Origin: JBCCGE01 sp039029455
GTDB taxonomy: Bacteria; Pseudomonadota; Gammaproteobacteria; Arenicellales; Poriferihabitantaceae
Length of the DNA stretch: 54,888 bases
Assembly (NCBI GenBank): GCA_039029455.1
Contig: JBCCGE010000010.1
Span: 1 to 54,888, forward strand
Reading direction: 5' to 3'
In this document: piece after piece, positions 27,105 through 35,525 of the stretch
How positions within the stretch are numbered: position 1 is the first letter of the stretch
Layout of the letters: each line of letters begins with the position of its first letter
Notes under the pieces: model-generated
Told to the model about the DNA's origin: nothing
Seen by the model: the letters and a program-made list of their open reading frames with translations, nothing else
Databases searched by the model: none
Position numbers and translations under genes: made by a program

Positions 27105-27857
27105 ATGTCAGGTTCCAAGCATCTGCAGCATTCGAAAAATTCAACCAGTGTCACTGATGCGATCTGCAGTCGACGTTCAGTTCGTGCGTTTCTGCCGCAA
27201 ACCGTCCCGAGACTTTCTCTCGACCACATCCTCAGAACAGCATCCAGAGCACCCAGCGGCACCAATATGCAGCCCTGGCAGGTACTGGTTGTGCAGGGAG
27301 CAGTCAGAGCAAGGCTGATCAAAGCCGTAAGTCTGGCGTACGACAATCCCGATATCATGCCAGCGAGCGCAAGAAAGTACTATCCATCCAAATGGTTCGA
27401 ACCCTATCGTTCGCGGCGTCGTAAAATTGGCTGGGATCTGTACGGGTTGCTGGGTATCGAGAAGGGTGACAGGGAGCGTATGCATGCCCAGCACAAACGC
27501 AACTTTCAGTTTTTTGATGCACCCGTCGGGCTTATTTTTACCGTCCATCAGGAACTTGAGACCGGCAGCTGGCTCGACTATGGCATGTTTCTGCAGAACA
27601 TCATGCTGCTGGCAAGAGAGCACGGCCTGCACACGTGTCCGCAGGCTGCCTGGGCAGACTACGACGCAATTATTCGTACCGTATTACCCCTGAATGATCA
27701 ACACGTTGTCGTATGCGGTATGGCTATGGGTTATGTGGACCATTCTGCGATTGAGAACACACTTGAAACAGAGCGCGAAGATATGGGGACCTGGACTCGG
27801 TTTTTCGATGAATCGGAAGCGCCAGAAAAACAGGCAGCAGAAACGTTATCGCGGTAG
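27105..27857 (+). CDS. Nitroreductase-family oxidoreductase
   Basis: FMN-dependent nitroreductase-fold protein, 250 residues. The N-terminal FMN block ICSRRSVRAFLP and the ASRAPSGTNMQPWQVLVVQG segment are characteristic; GLHTCPQAAWADYDAII and CGMAMGYVDHS complete the fold. It would reduce nitro compounds, quinones or enones with NAD(P)H. It is divergent from the Popeye operon (76 bp apart). Downstream, 53 bp after its stop, begins the small ORF/hairpin element described separately, which may lie in its 3' UTR. Confidence 0.88.
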   Translation: MSGSKHLQHSKNSTSVTDAICSRRSVRAFLPQTVPRLSLDHILRTASRAPSGTNMQPWQVLVVQGAVRARLIKAVSLAYDNPDIMPASARKYYPSKWFEPYRSRRRKIGWDLYGLLGIEKGDRERMHAQHKRNFQFFDAPVGLIFTVHQELETGSWLDYGMFLQNIMLLAREHGLHTCPQAAWADYDAIIRTVLPLNDQHVVVCGMAMGYVDHSAIENTLETEREDMGTWTRFFDESEAPEKQAAETLSR

Positions 27858-27897
27858 GCGCATTGTGGTATTGTTAAGGTCCCACTAACCCATTATC

Positions 27898-27965
27898 AGG
27901 AGGTGATCATATGTCTAGTGTTTTGAACATGGGCGGATCCGTCCTGATCGCTGATCACCTCGCCT
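27898..27965 (+). promoter_or_regulatory. Shine-Dalgarno sequestering hairpin with internal anti-SD copy
   Basis: AGGAGGTGATC at 27898-27908 is complementary over 11 nt to the 3' tail of 16S rRNA (GATCACCTCCT). GAGGTGATCA (27900-27909) pairs perfectly over 10 bp with TGATCACCTC (27952-27961), which itself repeats nine bases of the 16S tail. The loop contains the start codon of the 18-codon ORF and a smaller GGGC/GTCC hairpin. In the folded state the ribosome-binding site is hidden; translation to the end of the ORF would melt the stem. This reads as a translational switch or a ribosome-interacting RNA. Confidence 0.6.
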
Positions 27966-27967
27966 AA
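27911..27967 (+). CDS. 18-residue peptide of unknown function
   Basis: ATG at 27911 lies 7 nt after AGGAGG, an ideal distance, and the frame ends with TAA at 27965-27967. The peptide is MSSVLNMGGSVLIADHLA: uncharged except one Asp and one His, mildly hydrophobic, not long enough for a membrane toxin of the Ibs type. The last codons (GCT GAT CAC CTC GCC) form the 3' arm of the hairpin that hides the ribosome-binding site. It could be a leader peptide, a modified-peptide precursor, or a by-product of a functional RNA. Translation is unproven. Confidence 0.5.
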   Translation: MSSVLNMGGSVLIADHLA

Positions 27968-27992
27968 CCGCAAGCTGAGATTCGATCAAATC

Positions 27993-28009
27993 GGCTGGAC
28001 CGTCCAGCC
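27993..28009 (+). ncRNA. Second hairpin of the putative structured small RNA
   Basis: GGCTGGA (27993-27999) and TCCAGCC (28003-28009) form a perfect 7-bp stem with a 3-nt loop. It lies between the SD hairpin and the terminator. Three consecutive stems followed by a U-run between 27898 and 28043 look like a compact regulatory RNA or a structured 3' UTR. No clear promoter was found just upstream, so it may be made by processing of the nitroreductase mRNA. Confidence 0.45.
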
Positions 28010-28018
28010 AAAACGCGA

Positions 28019-28043
28019 GGGCTGCCGACGGCAGCCCTTTTTT
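28019..28043 (+). terminator. Intrinsic terminator
   Basis: GGGCTGCC (28019-28026), loop GAC, GGCAGCCC (28030-28037), then six T residues. A canonical Rho-independent terminator for plus-strand transcription, ending the small ORF/hairpin unit and facing the convergent acs gene. Confidence 0.9.
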
Positions 28044-28102
28044 ATGTGTCGAATCTATAATCTGACGAATATTCAGTGTGTCTGATCAAATTCTGCGAAT
28101 CG

Positions 28103-30037
28103 TCAGCCGGCGCGATTGTCGACCAGATCGGTAACCACTGCGGGTTCAGCAAGCGTGCTGGTGTCACCCAGACTGTCCAGTTCACCGGCGGCAATCTTGC
28201 GTAGAATCCTCCGCATTATTTTGCCTGAACGGGTTTTAGGAAGCCCCGGCGCCCACTGAATCACGTCAGGCTTGGCGATCGGGCCGATTTCGGTTCTCAC
28301 GGTATTCACCAAATCGGCCTTTAGTTCTTCGGATGGCGTGACGCCTGCCATCAAAGTGACGTAGGCGTATATTCCCTGACCCTTGATGTCATGGGGAAAT
28401 CCGACCACGGCGGCTTCCGCCACTGCCTCGTGCAATACCAGAGCACTCTCCACTTCTGCAGTACCCATTCGATGCCCCGAAACGTTGATGACATCATCAA
28501 CTCGCCCGGTAATCCAGTAGTACCCATCTTCATCACGTCGCGCGCCGTCGCCGGTTGTGTAGCGTCCGGGGTACATCTTGAAATACGTTTCAATAAACCG
28601 GTCGTGATCGCCGTACACCGTTCTCATTTGACCAGGCCAGGAGTGTTTGATCACCAGATTCCCTGATGTCGCGCCCTTGAGTTCGTTGCCGTCGGCATCA
28701 AGAAGTGCGGGCTGGATGCCGAAGAAAGGAAGAGTGGCTGAGCCGGGTTTAAGATCGGTAGCCCCGGGAAGAGGCGTGATTAAAATACCGCCTGTTTCTG
28801 TCTGCCACCAGGTATCAACAATTGGACAACGCGCTTCGCCAACCGTGTGGTAGTACCATTCCCACGCCTCCGGGTTGATGGGTTCACCAACGGATCCGAG
28901 CAGACGCAGACTGCTGCGATCAGTCTTCCTGACAAATTCATCGCCCTGGCCCATAAGGGCACGAAGGGCCGTTGGTGCTGTGTAGAAAATATTGACCTTG
29001 TGTTTTTCAACAACCCGCCAGAAGCGACTTGCGTCAGGGTAGGTTGGTACACCTTCAAACATTAAAGTTGTTGCGCCATTCGCGAGAGGTCCATAGACGA
29101 TATACGAGTGACCTGTTACCCAACCCACATCGGCTGTGCACCAATACATGTCACCATCGTGGTAGTCGAATACGTACTTGTGTGTCATCGCCGCATAAAG
29201 CAGATATCCACCCGTTGTGTGCAGAACGCCTTTCGGTTTGCCGGTCGAGCCGGAGGTATAGAGGATAAACAGCGGATCCTCGGAATCCATATGTTCCGGC
29301 GGACAGTCCGATGAGGCTTCTTCCATGGCTTCGTGATACCACACGTCCCTCTCGGAGTTGCTGCGGACGTCATTGCCGGTGCGTCTTACGACGATGGTGG
29401 TGTGGACGTTTGGACAACCCTCAAGTGCAGACTCAACATTATTTTTCAGCGGTACGTTTTTGCCGCCACGTGGCCCTTCATCGGCGGTTATGACCACTTT
29501 GCAGTCTGAGTCCAGAATCCGATCGCGCAGCGCTTCAGGTGAAAAGCCGCCGAAGACAATTGAGTGAATTGCCCCAATTCGCGCGCAAGCCAGCATTGCC
29601 ACGGTCGCCTCAGGGATCATCGGCATATAAATCGAAACCCGATCGCCTTTAGAGACTCCTCGAGACTTCATAACGTTGGCAAACCGACAGACCAGATCGT
29701 AGAGCTCCTGGTATGAAATTGATTTGTCATCAGTGGGCTCATCACCCTCCCAGACGATAGCGGTCTGGTCTCCGCGTGCGTCGAGGTGTCTGTCAACACA
29801 GTTGTAGCACACATTCGTCGTTGCGCCTTCAAACCACTTTATGTTGGCACCGTGGAAATCTTCCGACACCACATTACTCCAGGGCTTGAACCAGTCTACA
29901 AACTCTTCTGCCTGGTGTGCCCAGAACTCACTCGGGTTGGTTATGGACTGTTGATACATCTCGAGATATCGAGTCCTGTCAATATGGGCCCGACCTTCAG
30001 CGTCACTGCTGACAGCATAGGTTTTGTCTGTACTCAT
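28103..30037 (-). CDS. acs: Acetyl-CoA synthetase (acetate-CoA ligase)
   Basis: AMP-forming enzyme that activates acetate to acetyl-CoA in the cytoplasm; 644 residues, the usual length. The adenylation core motif is FILYTSGSTGKPKGVLHTTGG; the acetate-pocket region VDTWWQTETGG and the hinge region with YTTGDGARRDEDGYYWITGR are intact; the catalytic/regulatory lysine is Lys606 in PKTRSGKIMRR, the site acetylated by Pat-type enzymes in other bacteria. It lies immediately downstream of a Liv-type importer operon on the same strand (129-bp gap) and near a CrbS-like kinase, which in Vibrio and Pseudomonas relatives controls acs. A GAGG Shine-Dalgarno precedes the ATG. Confidence 0.96.
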   Translation of the reverse strand: MSTDKTYAVSSDAEGRAHIDRTRYLEMYQQSITNPSEFWAHQAEEFVDWFKPWSNVVSEDFHGANIKWFEGATTNVCYNCVDRHLDARGDQTAIVWEGDEPTDDKSISYQELYDLVCRFANVMKSRGVSKGDRVSIYMPMIPEATVAMLACARIGAIHSIVFGGFSPEALRDRILDSDCKVVITADEGPRGGKNVPLKNNVESALEGCPNVHTTIVVRRTGNDVRSNSERDVWYHEAMEEASSDCPPEHMDSEDPLFILYTSGSTGKPKGVLHTTGGYLLYAAMTHKYVFDYHDGDMYWCTADVGWVTGHSYIVYGPLANGATTLMFEGVPTYPDASRFWRVVEKHKVNIFYTAPTALRALMGQGDEFVRKTDRSSLRLLGSVGEPINPEAWEWYYHTVGEARCPIVDTWWQTETGGILITPLPGATDLKPGSATLPFFGIQPALLDADGNELKGATSGNLVIKHSWPGQMRTVYGDHDRFIETYFKMYPGRYTTGDGARRDEDGYYWITGRVDDVINVSGHRMGTAEVESALVLHEAVAEAAVVGFPHDIKGQGIYAYVTLMAGVTPSEELKADLVNTVRTEIGPIAKPDVIQWAPGLPKTRSGKIMRRILRKIAAGELDSLGDTSTLAEPAVVTDLVDNRAG

Positions 30038-30141
30038 AGTTGTAACCTCAACATAGTGACCGGAAACCGGTGGTGCGGCCGGGTTCCGATTGATTGTTTT
30101 CCCGCCACTGCGGTCCGATGCGCGTCCTTGCAGCGTAAAAG

Positions 30142-30162
30142 ATATGCTCTGCGCAGAGATAT
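30142..30162 (-). repeat. Palindromic stem between livF-like gene and acs
   Basis: CTCTGCGCAGAG (30147-30158) is a perfect 12-bp palindrome, extended by flanking ATAT/ATAT pairs with one bulge. It lies 5 bp after the stop of the LivF-like gene and upstream of acs. On the minus strand CTTTTA follows a few bases later. It may be a weak terminator or processing stem, or a regulator site for acs. Confidence 0.35.
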
Positions 30163-30166
30163 TAAC

Positions 30167-30985
30167 CTAGATTGCCAGATACTCTTTTCTAAGATCCTCA
30201 TTGTCGAGAACTTCCTGCGCTGTACCGTCAAATACAACCTGTCCCATGTCGAGAATCAGTGCACGGTCGGCCAGATTCAGTGCTGCGATCGCGTTCTGTT
30301 CGACAATGATTGTGGTCATACCCAGTTTCTTGATCTGTTCCAGAGTTTTTTCGATTTCCTGAACGATGACCGGCGCCAGACCTTCATAGGGCTCATCCAG
30401 CAACAACAGTTTGACATCGCGCATCAGTGCTCGCGCGACTGCAAGCATTTGTTGCTCACCACCGGACAAAGTCACGCCGTCCTGTTTTCTGCGCTCGGCG
30501 AGTCGCGGAAACAGTTCGTATACACGCTCCGGCGACCAGCCGATGGGGGGAGCAATTTGTGCGAGCTGAAGATTTTCTTCGACAGTCAGGCCCTGGATAA
30601 TGCGCCGATCTTCCGGAACAAGTCCCAAACCATTTTGTGCAGCCTCATGGGATTTCATCTCATGCAGCGGCTTGTGATCGAGCCAGATCTCACCATGGCG
30701 AAGTTCCGGATCGTCCACCCTTGCAAGAGTTCGCAGGGTGGATGTTTTGCCCGCGCCGTTGCGACCCAGCAGAGCCACGATCTCACCTTCCCGAACGTCG
30801 AAGCTGACACCCTGCACGATGTAGCTCTCGCCGTAATACGAGTGTATGTCCCACACTGAAAAATAAGCAGGCTGACCGCCCTGAGATTTTTGTGGTTTTA
30901 CTCCGGGCGCGGAATGCGAGTGATCAGTGTGCTCATTCATGTCGATGGATTGATCTGGCTCGACAGGGGTTGTGGTGTCATTCAC
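30167..30985 (-). CDS. Liv-type ABC transporter ATP-binding protein (LivF-like)
   Basis: Second ATPase of a branched-chain-amino-acid-type (HAAT) importer, 272 residues. Walker A is LLGRNGAGKTST, the signature is LSGGEQQML and Walker B is LLLLDEPYEG, with the LivF-type ending TIIVEQN. An N-terminal extension of about 38 residues rich in His, Asp and Pro precedes the core and is unusual for LivF. The start overlaps the end of the LivG-like gene by 4 bp. It is the last transporter gene before acs. Confidence 0.93.
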   Translation of the reverse strand: MNDTTTPVEPDQSIDMNEHTDHSHSAPGVKPQKSQGGQPAYFSVWDIHSYYGESYIVQGVSFDVREGEIVALLGRNGAGKTSTLRTLARVDDPELRHGEIWLDHKPLHEMKSHEAAQNGLGLVPEDRRIIQGLTVEENLQLAQIAPPIGWSPERVYELFPRLAERRKQDGVTLSGGEQQMLAVARALMRDVKLLLLDEPYEGLAPVIVQEIEKTLEQIKKLGMTTIIVEQNAIAALNLADRALILDMGQVVFDGTAQEVLDNEDLRKEYLAI

Positions 30986-31737
30986 AGGTGAGCTCCTCCC
31001 AGGTACGCATCCTGGACTTTTTGATTGCCTTTGATTTCGCTGGGTAGACCCTCGGCGATGACTCCGCCTTGCGCCAGCACTGATATCTTACTGGCAAGAG
31101 AAAACACCACATGCATATCATGTTCGATGACCACCATGGTCAATCCTCTTTCAGATATCTTTTTCAGCAAATCAATAGTGTTGTTGGTGTCTGCCCGAGC
31201 CATTCCTGCAGTCGGTTCATCCAGAAGCAGCAGTTTGGGATTCTGAATCAGGCACATTGCCAGTTCGAGTCTGCGCTTGTCGCCGCGTGATAGCTGGCTG
31301 GCCAGTAAATCAGCGTTGCCACTCAGGCCAACGTCGCTCAGGCTGTTCATGGCCTCTTCCCTGATCTCAGTTTCGGTTTGAACAGAGGACCAGGGATCAA
31401 TCCGAAACGAACCGTCACGGTGGGCAAACGCCGGAATCATTACATTTTCGAGCAGCGTCAGCTCACTGAAAATTTCAGGCGTTTGAAAAACCCGACTGAC
31501 GCCGACCTGATTGATTTCGTGAGGTCGCATTCCAAGCAGGGATTTGCCGTCGAAATCGACCGTGCCGGTATCCGGATCAAGACGCCCTATGAAACAGTTC
31601 AGCAGGGTGGACTTGCCGGCCCCGTTTGGACCGATTATGGCGTGCACAGTGCCGGCTTCGACATCAATATTGACATCATCCAGGGCTTTCAGCCCTGCGA
31701 AATTTTTGTTGATGTTTCGTACTTTTAATAATGACAT
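30982..31737 (-). CDS. Liv-type ABC transporter ATP-binding protein (LivG-like)
   Basis: First ATPase of the HAAT importer, 251 residues, cytoplasmic face of the inner membrane. Walker A is IIGPNGAGKSTLLN, the signature is QLSRGDKRRLELA (SRGD replacing the more common SGGQ/SYGQ), Walker B is LLLLDEPTAGMA, and the switch His is in VVIEHDMHVV. The LivG-specific block with VSRVFQTPEIF is present. It follows the permease gene by 10 bp. Confidence 0.93.
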   Translation of the reverse strand: MSLLKVRNINKNFAGLKALDDVNIDVEAGTVHAIIGPNGAGKSTLLNCFIGRLDPDTGTVDFDGKSLLGMRPHEINQVGVSRVFQTPEIFSELTLLENVMIPAFAHRDGSFRIDPWSSVQTETEIREEAMNSLSDVGLSGNADLLASQLSRGDKRRLELAMCLIQNPKLLLLDEPTAGMARADTNNTIDLLKKISERGLTMVVIEHDMHVVFSLASKISVLAQGGVIAEGLPSEIKGNQKVQDAYLGGAHL

Positions 31738-31747
31738 TTTAGACAGA

Positions 31748-32887
31748 TCACGATTCAGAAGACGACTTTACAGAGTTTTTTCCGAGCAGGCGCTGTAGCA
31801 GTCTTGACACACGGTTAACACCCTCCATCAGTCCGCCAGGTAGAAAGATGACAATAATCATGAACAACGCGCCCAGAGTTAAATGCCACCCCTCACCGAC
31901 AAACAACCCACTGAGTTTTACGGCAATGTGTTGGAGAAATTCGGGTAAAAATGAAAACGCTTCAAGCAGAATGCCTTCATTAAATGATGAAAAGATGTTC
32001 TCAAAATATTTGATAACACCGGCGCCGATCACCGGACCCAGCAGCGTGCCGGTGCCTCCCAGAATCGTCATCAGCACGACCTCACCACTGGCTGTCCATT
32101 GCATGCGTTCTGCACCGGCAAGTGGGTCAGTGACGGCCATCAAACCGCCCGCCAGGCCGGCGTACATCCCGGAGATTACAAATGCGGTTAACGCGTAAGG
32201 TCGAGTGTTAATACCCGTGTAATTCAATCGATTCTGGTTCGTCTTGACAGCGCGAAGCATCATGCCAAATGGTGATCGAAAGATTCTGACCGAAATGTAG
32301 AACATGATGATCAGGATCACGCCACAAAAGTAGTAGCCCGTCCATCCGGACATTGGTATGCCGAAAAGAGTGGTCGTCGGCAGGGCGGCTCCATAGTCGA
32401 TTCCTGCCAGAGTATCCAGATAACGGGGGTCATTCTGGGTCAGCTGTAAACCGGTTTCGCCATTGGTAATCGGCGTCAACACTGAGTAGGCCAGGTTGTA
32501 CGACATTTGTGCGAATGCCAGCGTCAGTATCGAAAAATATATTCCTGATCGTCTCAACGACACAAAACCGATGACCAGCGCAAACAATCCACCGATCACC
32601 GTTGAGAGAATGACAGCGGGAATGACATTCATAGTAAAGAGTTTGAACGTCCAGACGGCAGTATATGAGCCCACTCCGAGAAACGCGGCATGGCCGAATG
32701 AGAGGTACCCGGTCAAACCAAAGAGAATATTGAATCCGATAGCGAAGATGCCAAATATGGCGAATTTCTGCAGTAGGTCGGGGTAACCGCCACCAAGTGG
32801 CTTCATGATAATGGGACCGAGAACAACCGCGGCGATGAAGCCGATCATCAACAGCAGGTCGCTTTTACTAAGTCGCAGTAATTTCAC
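31748..32887 (-). CDS. Liv-type ABC transporter permease (LivM-like)
   Basis: Inner-membrane permease of 379 residues with about nine to ten helices. Family landmarks include GLTGYLSFGHAAFLGVGSYT near residue 60, the cytoplasmic coupling region with RSPFGMMLRAVKTNQNRLNYTG, and LGGTGTLLGPVIGAG. A C-terminal helix follows a periplasmic-type insert (LEAFSFLPEFLQH) that is longer than in E. coli LivM. It starts 3 bp after the LivH-like gene, so translation is probably coupled. Confidence 0.93.
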   Translation of the reverse strand: MKLLRLSKSDLLLMIGFIAAVVLGPIIMKPLGGGYPDLLQKFAIFGIFAIGFNILFGLTGYLSFGHAAFLGVGSYTAVWTFKLFTMNVIPAVILSTVIGGLFALVIGFVSLRRSGIYFSILTLAFAQMSYNLAYSVLTPITNGETGLQLTQNDPRYLDTLAGIDYGAALPTTTLFGIPMSGWTGYYFCGVILIIMFYISVRIFRSPFGMMLRAVKTNQNRLNYTGINTRPYALTAFVISGMYAGLAGGLMAVTDPLAGAERMQWTASGEVVLMTILGGTGTLLGPVIGAGVIKYFENIFSSFNEGILLEAFSFLPEFLQHIAVKLSGLFVGEGWHLTLGALFMIIVIFLPGGLMEGVNRVSRLLQRLLGKNSVKSSSES

Positions 32888-32890
32888 AAT

Positions 32891-33919
32891 TTATTCCTCC
32901 ATTACTCCTCGTCGACCCATAAGTCCTCTGGGGCGGACGAGTAATATCACCACTGCAACGAGATAAATTATGATCTGATCAATGCCGGGTAAGATGGTTT
33001 TTACTTCGTTCATCGAAGCGAACGACTGCAAAATTCCTAACAGAAAGCCCGCGGCAACGGCTCCACCCAGACTGCCCATCCCGCCGACAACCACAACAAC
33101 AAAGCTAAGCACCAGAAAATCCATGCCCATGTGATAGTCCGGGGACAGTATTGGTGTATACATGACGCCGGCAAGTCCGGCCACAATAGCGGCCAATCCA
33201 AATACGATTGTGAACCGACGGTCGATATCAATACCAAGAAGACCGACGGTTTCGCGGTCGGCCATTCCTGCGCGGACAACCATGCCGAATGTTGTGAACT
33301 GCAAAAATGCGAACACGATTCCAATCACCATCAGCGAAAACAGCAGGTAAACCACTCGCCACCAGGGGTAAACCACAGTGCCCGGATCAAAACCAAGAAA
33401 AGCACCAAAGTCCGCCGAGCCGGAGACGATATCGGGTGCAGGTTGCGGTATCGGGTTAGCTCCGAACTGCGCTTTGATGATTTCCTGCACAATGATGGCC
33501 AGTCCGAATGTGACCAGTATTTGTTCGGCATGAGGTCTCTTGTAAAAGTGCCGGACCAGTCCGCGCTCCATCGACACGCCTATCAGAAGCATGATGGGAA
33601 TCGCGACCAGTATCGAAAGCGGCACCGCAAAATCAATCATATGTGTACCAAAGTCCCCCAGCCATGATTCAATATAAGGGGTTCTTATTTCATTCGGGGT
33701 GCCCCACGCGGTGAGGTTTTCTTCGTCCAGAACGACTTTTTCAAGGGTAAGGAGTGCCTTCAGTGAAACGACGCAGAACGCGCCGAGCATGAACAGTGCA
33801 CCGTGTGCAAAATTTACGACGCCCAGGGTGCCAAACACCAATGTAAGGCCCAGTGCGATCAACGCATAAGCACCGCCCTTGTCCAGGCCGTTCAGAATTT
33901 GCAGTAGGATGGAATCCAA
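32891..33919 (-). CDS. Liv-type ABC transporter permease (LivH-like)
   Basis: Inner-membrane permease of 342 residues. It has the LivH start LNGLDKGGAYALIALGLTLVFGTLGVVNFAHG, the coupling loop GMVVRAGMADRETVGLLGID and the last-third motif GGMGSLGGAVAAGFLLG. A loop insert at about 55-95 (with WLGDFGTHMID) makes it longer than E. coli LivH (308). A strong stem-loop separates it from the preceding binding-protein gene. Confidence 0.93.
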   Translation of the reverse strand: MDSILLQILNGLDKGGAYALIALGLTLVFGTLGVVNFAHGALFMLGAFCVVSLKALLTLEKVVLDEENLTAWGTPNEIRTPYIESWLGDFGTHMIDFAVPLSILVAIPIMLLIGVSMERGLVRHFYKRPHAEQILVTFGLAIIVQEIIKAQFGANPIPQPAPDIVSGSADFGAFLGFDPGTVVYPWWRVVYLLFSLMVIGIVFAFLQFTTFGMVVRAGMADRETVGLLGIDIDRRFTIVFGLAAIVAGLAGVMYTPILSPDYHMGMDFLVLSFVVVVVGGMGSLGGAVAAGFLLGILQSFASMNEVKTILPGIDQIIIYLVAVVILLVRPRGLMGRRGVMEE

Positions 33920-33951
33920 AACGTACTCCAGTTACGACTAGGTTGAGGAAA

Positions 33952-33986
33952 GCCATCGGCCCCGAAAAAGTATCGGGGCCGATGGC
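33952..33986 (-). terminator. Strong stem-loop between binding protein and permease genes
   Basis: GCCATCGGCCCCGA (33952-33965) and TCGGGGCCGATGGC (33973-33986) form a perfect 14-bp stem with a 7-nt loop. On the minus strand it is followed by TTTCCTC, a poor U-tract, so it is more likely a partial terminator and 3' protector of the binding-protein mRNA than a full stop. The Dpp-like operon at 12354-12388 has a stem at the same relative position. Confidence 0.7.
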
Positions 33987-34016
33987 CAATAGGTAATGTA
34001 ACCGGTTAGTGGTTAA

Positions 34017-35354
34017 CTATCCGCCGTTGTTGTACGGACCCAGTTCGCCACCCAGCATGGTGTCCGGATATTCGACCTGAGCTCGAGGTGTAACTTCGAC
34101 AACTTCGAGAACGTCAAATTTGGACTCTGGATTTTCTTTACCTTTCACAACCAGTACGTCTTTAAAGCACTGGTGATCGCCTGCTCGGTACTCCGTCGGA
34201 CCATTGCCAAGGCCGTCGAATGTGAAGCCCTCAAGAGCTGCACCGACTTCACTCGGCATAAATGTTCCGGCGCGCTGACAGGCGTCTGCGTACAGGATAG
34301 CCTGACAGTAGCAGGTGTGCGCGGCCTGGCTGGGCGGGAATCCGTATTTCTGACCGAAGGATTTGACGAATGCTTTGGATCCATCGTCCTGCAGCGACCA
34401 GTGCCAGTTGGTGGATCCGAAGATGCCTTTAACGTTTGCACCGGCACCTTGCGCCATCAAACGAGAGTAGAGCGGAACCACAATGGCAAAATCTTTGCCA
34501 TTGGCCTGTTTGTCACGTAATCCAAACTGAACCGCCTGGGTCAGTGAGTTCACCATGTCTTTGCCATAGTGATTCAATACCAGAACGTCTGCACCGGAGT
34601 TCAGTACAGGAGTGATGTACTGAGAGAAGTCACCTGCGCCAAGAGGCGTGCGGACCGCAGCGGATGTCTGCCATCCGAGGTCTTCGGTGTATTTCTTGAT
34701 GGATCCTTCCTGTGACCAACCCCAGGTGTAGTCAGCGGTCAGGTGATAAGCCACTCGGTCGGTACCGAAATTGTTTTTCAGTACAGGTCCCAGAGCTGCA
34801 CCCGACATTTCCGTATTGAAGAAGTGACGGAAACCGTTTGCGCGACGGTCTTTACCTGTCGTGTCGTTGGAGTGAGTCAGACCCGCCATGAAAATAACAC
34901 CGGCTTCCTGACAAAGACCCTGGACGGCAATTGCCACGCCGGATGAGGATCCGCCGGTAATCATTACAGCGCCGTCTTTCTCGATCATGCGCTTGGCTGA
35001 CGCGCGTGCCGCATCGGACTTGGTCTGGGTATCACCGGTTACGAAGGCCACTTTTTTGCCGTTCACTCCGTTGCCACCAAGGGCTTTTGACGAGAAGGTG
35101 TTCAGCATTCCACCGTCACCCCCACCGTTAATGTGTTCTACCGCCAGTTCGTAAGCGCGCAGTTCGTCTGCACCTTCGTCGGCATAAGCGCCGGTCTGTG
35201 GCACGTTAAAACCGAGGATGACTTCGCTGCCGGTCGGCTCGTTGGTGTATGCCGCGCCGCTCGCTGTCCTCGAAAAGATCATCGGGGCTGTCAAGCCAGC
35301 ACCAACGACCGCGCTCGTTTTCATAAAGTCGCGCCGTGTTGTCTTTTTACTCAT
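34017..35354 (-). CDS. Tat-exported substrate-binding protein of a Liv-type importer
   Basis: Periplasmic binding protein of the type I (LivJ/AmiC-like) fold, 445 residues. It starts with a twin-arginine signal, TTRRDFMKTSAVVGAGLTAP, instead of the Sec signal of LivJ. Core stretches include ILGFNVPQTGAYADEGADEL, INGGG, and ITGGSSSGVAIAVQGLCQEAG. The conserved GADVLVLNHYGKDM and the cluster with acetyl-CoA synthetase and acetate-type regulators point to a carboxylate-type ligand; amino acids or amides remain possible. AGGAGT 9 nt before the ATG is a good Shine-Dalgarno. First gene of the operon, divergent from the ScfR-like regulator. Confidence 0.92.
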   Translation of the reverse strand: MSKKTTRRDFMKTSAVVGAGLTAPMIFSRTASGAAYTNEPTGSEVILGFNVPQTGAYADEGADELRAYELAVEHINGGGDGGMLNTFSSKALGGNGVNGKKVAFVTGDTQTKSDAARASAKRMIEKDGAVMITGGSSSGVAIAVQGLCQEAGVIFMAGLTHSNDTTGKDRRANGFRHFFNTEMSGAALGPVLKNNFGTDRVAYHLTADYTWGWSQEGSIKKYTEDLGWQTSAAVRTPLGAGDFSQYITPVLNSGADVLVLNHYGKDMVNSLTQAVQFGLRDKQANGKDFAIVVPLYSRLMAQGAGANVKGIFGSTNWHWSLQDDGSKAFVKSFGQKYGFPPSQAAHTCYCQAILYADACQRAGTFMPSEVGAALEGFTFDGLGNGPTEYRAGDHQCFKDVLVVKGKENPESKFDVLEVVEVTPRAQVEYPDTMLGGELGPYNNGG

Positions 35355-35393
35355 GGGTTAGTACTCCTAAGAGGTGTTTATGTGAAAAACAAA

Positions 35394-35429
35394 ATTTTAA
35401 AAGCAGCGGATCCCGATGCCTTTTAAAAT
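35394..35429. repeat. Twin TTTTAAAA boxes in the binding-protein leader
   Basis: ATTTTAAAAG (35394-35403) and CTTTTAAAAT (35420-35429) form a perfect 10-bp inverted repeat with a 16-nt spacer, 40 bp before the start of the binding-protein gene. Each half is itself palindromic (TTTTAAAA). It could be a leader hairpin or two regulator boxes. Confidence 0.4.
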
Positions 35430-35493
35430 CTGAAAGTGAGACTGCATCAGTTCAGTCAAGTCTGCAATAAGTGATGGAAAATTAATGGTATTA

Positions 35494-35509
35494 TTGTAAA
35501 TAATTTTGG
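35494..35509. promoter_or_regulatory. Second, imperfect operator copy
   Basis: TTGTAAATAATTTTGG repeats the first 14 bases of the 17-bp palindrome at 35526-35542. The two copies start 32 bp apart, close to three helical turns, which suits cooperative binding by one regulator on one face of the DNA. Confidence 0.5.
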
Positions 35510-35525
35510 CATCAGAGCGAATATG

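Noticed and set aside
29786..30859. 357-codon plus-strand open frame across the acs start and LivF-like gene
   Set aside because: Antisense to two clearly identified genes; no domain, signal or ribosome-binding site.
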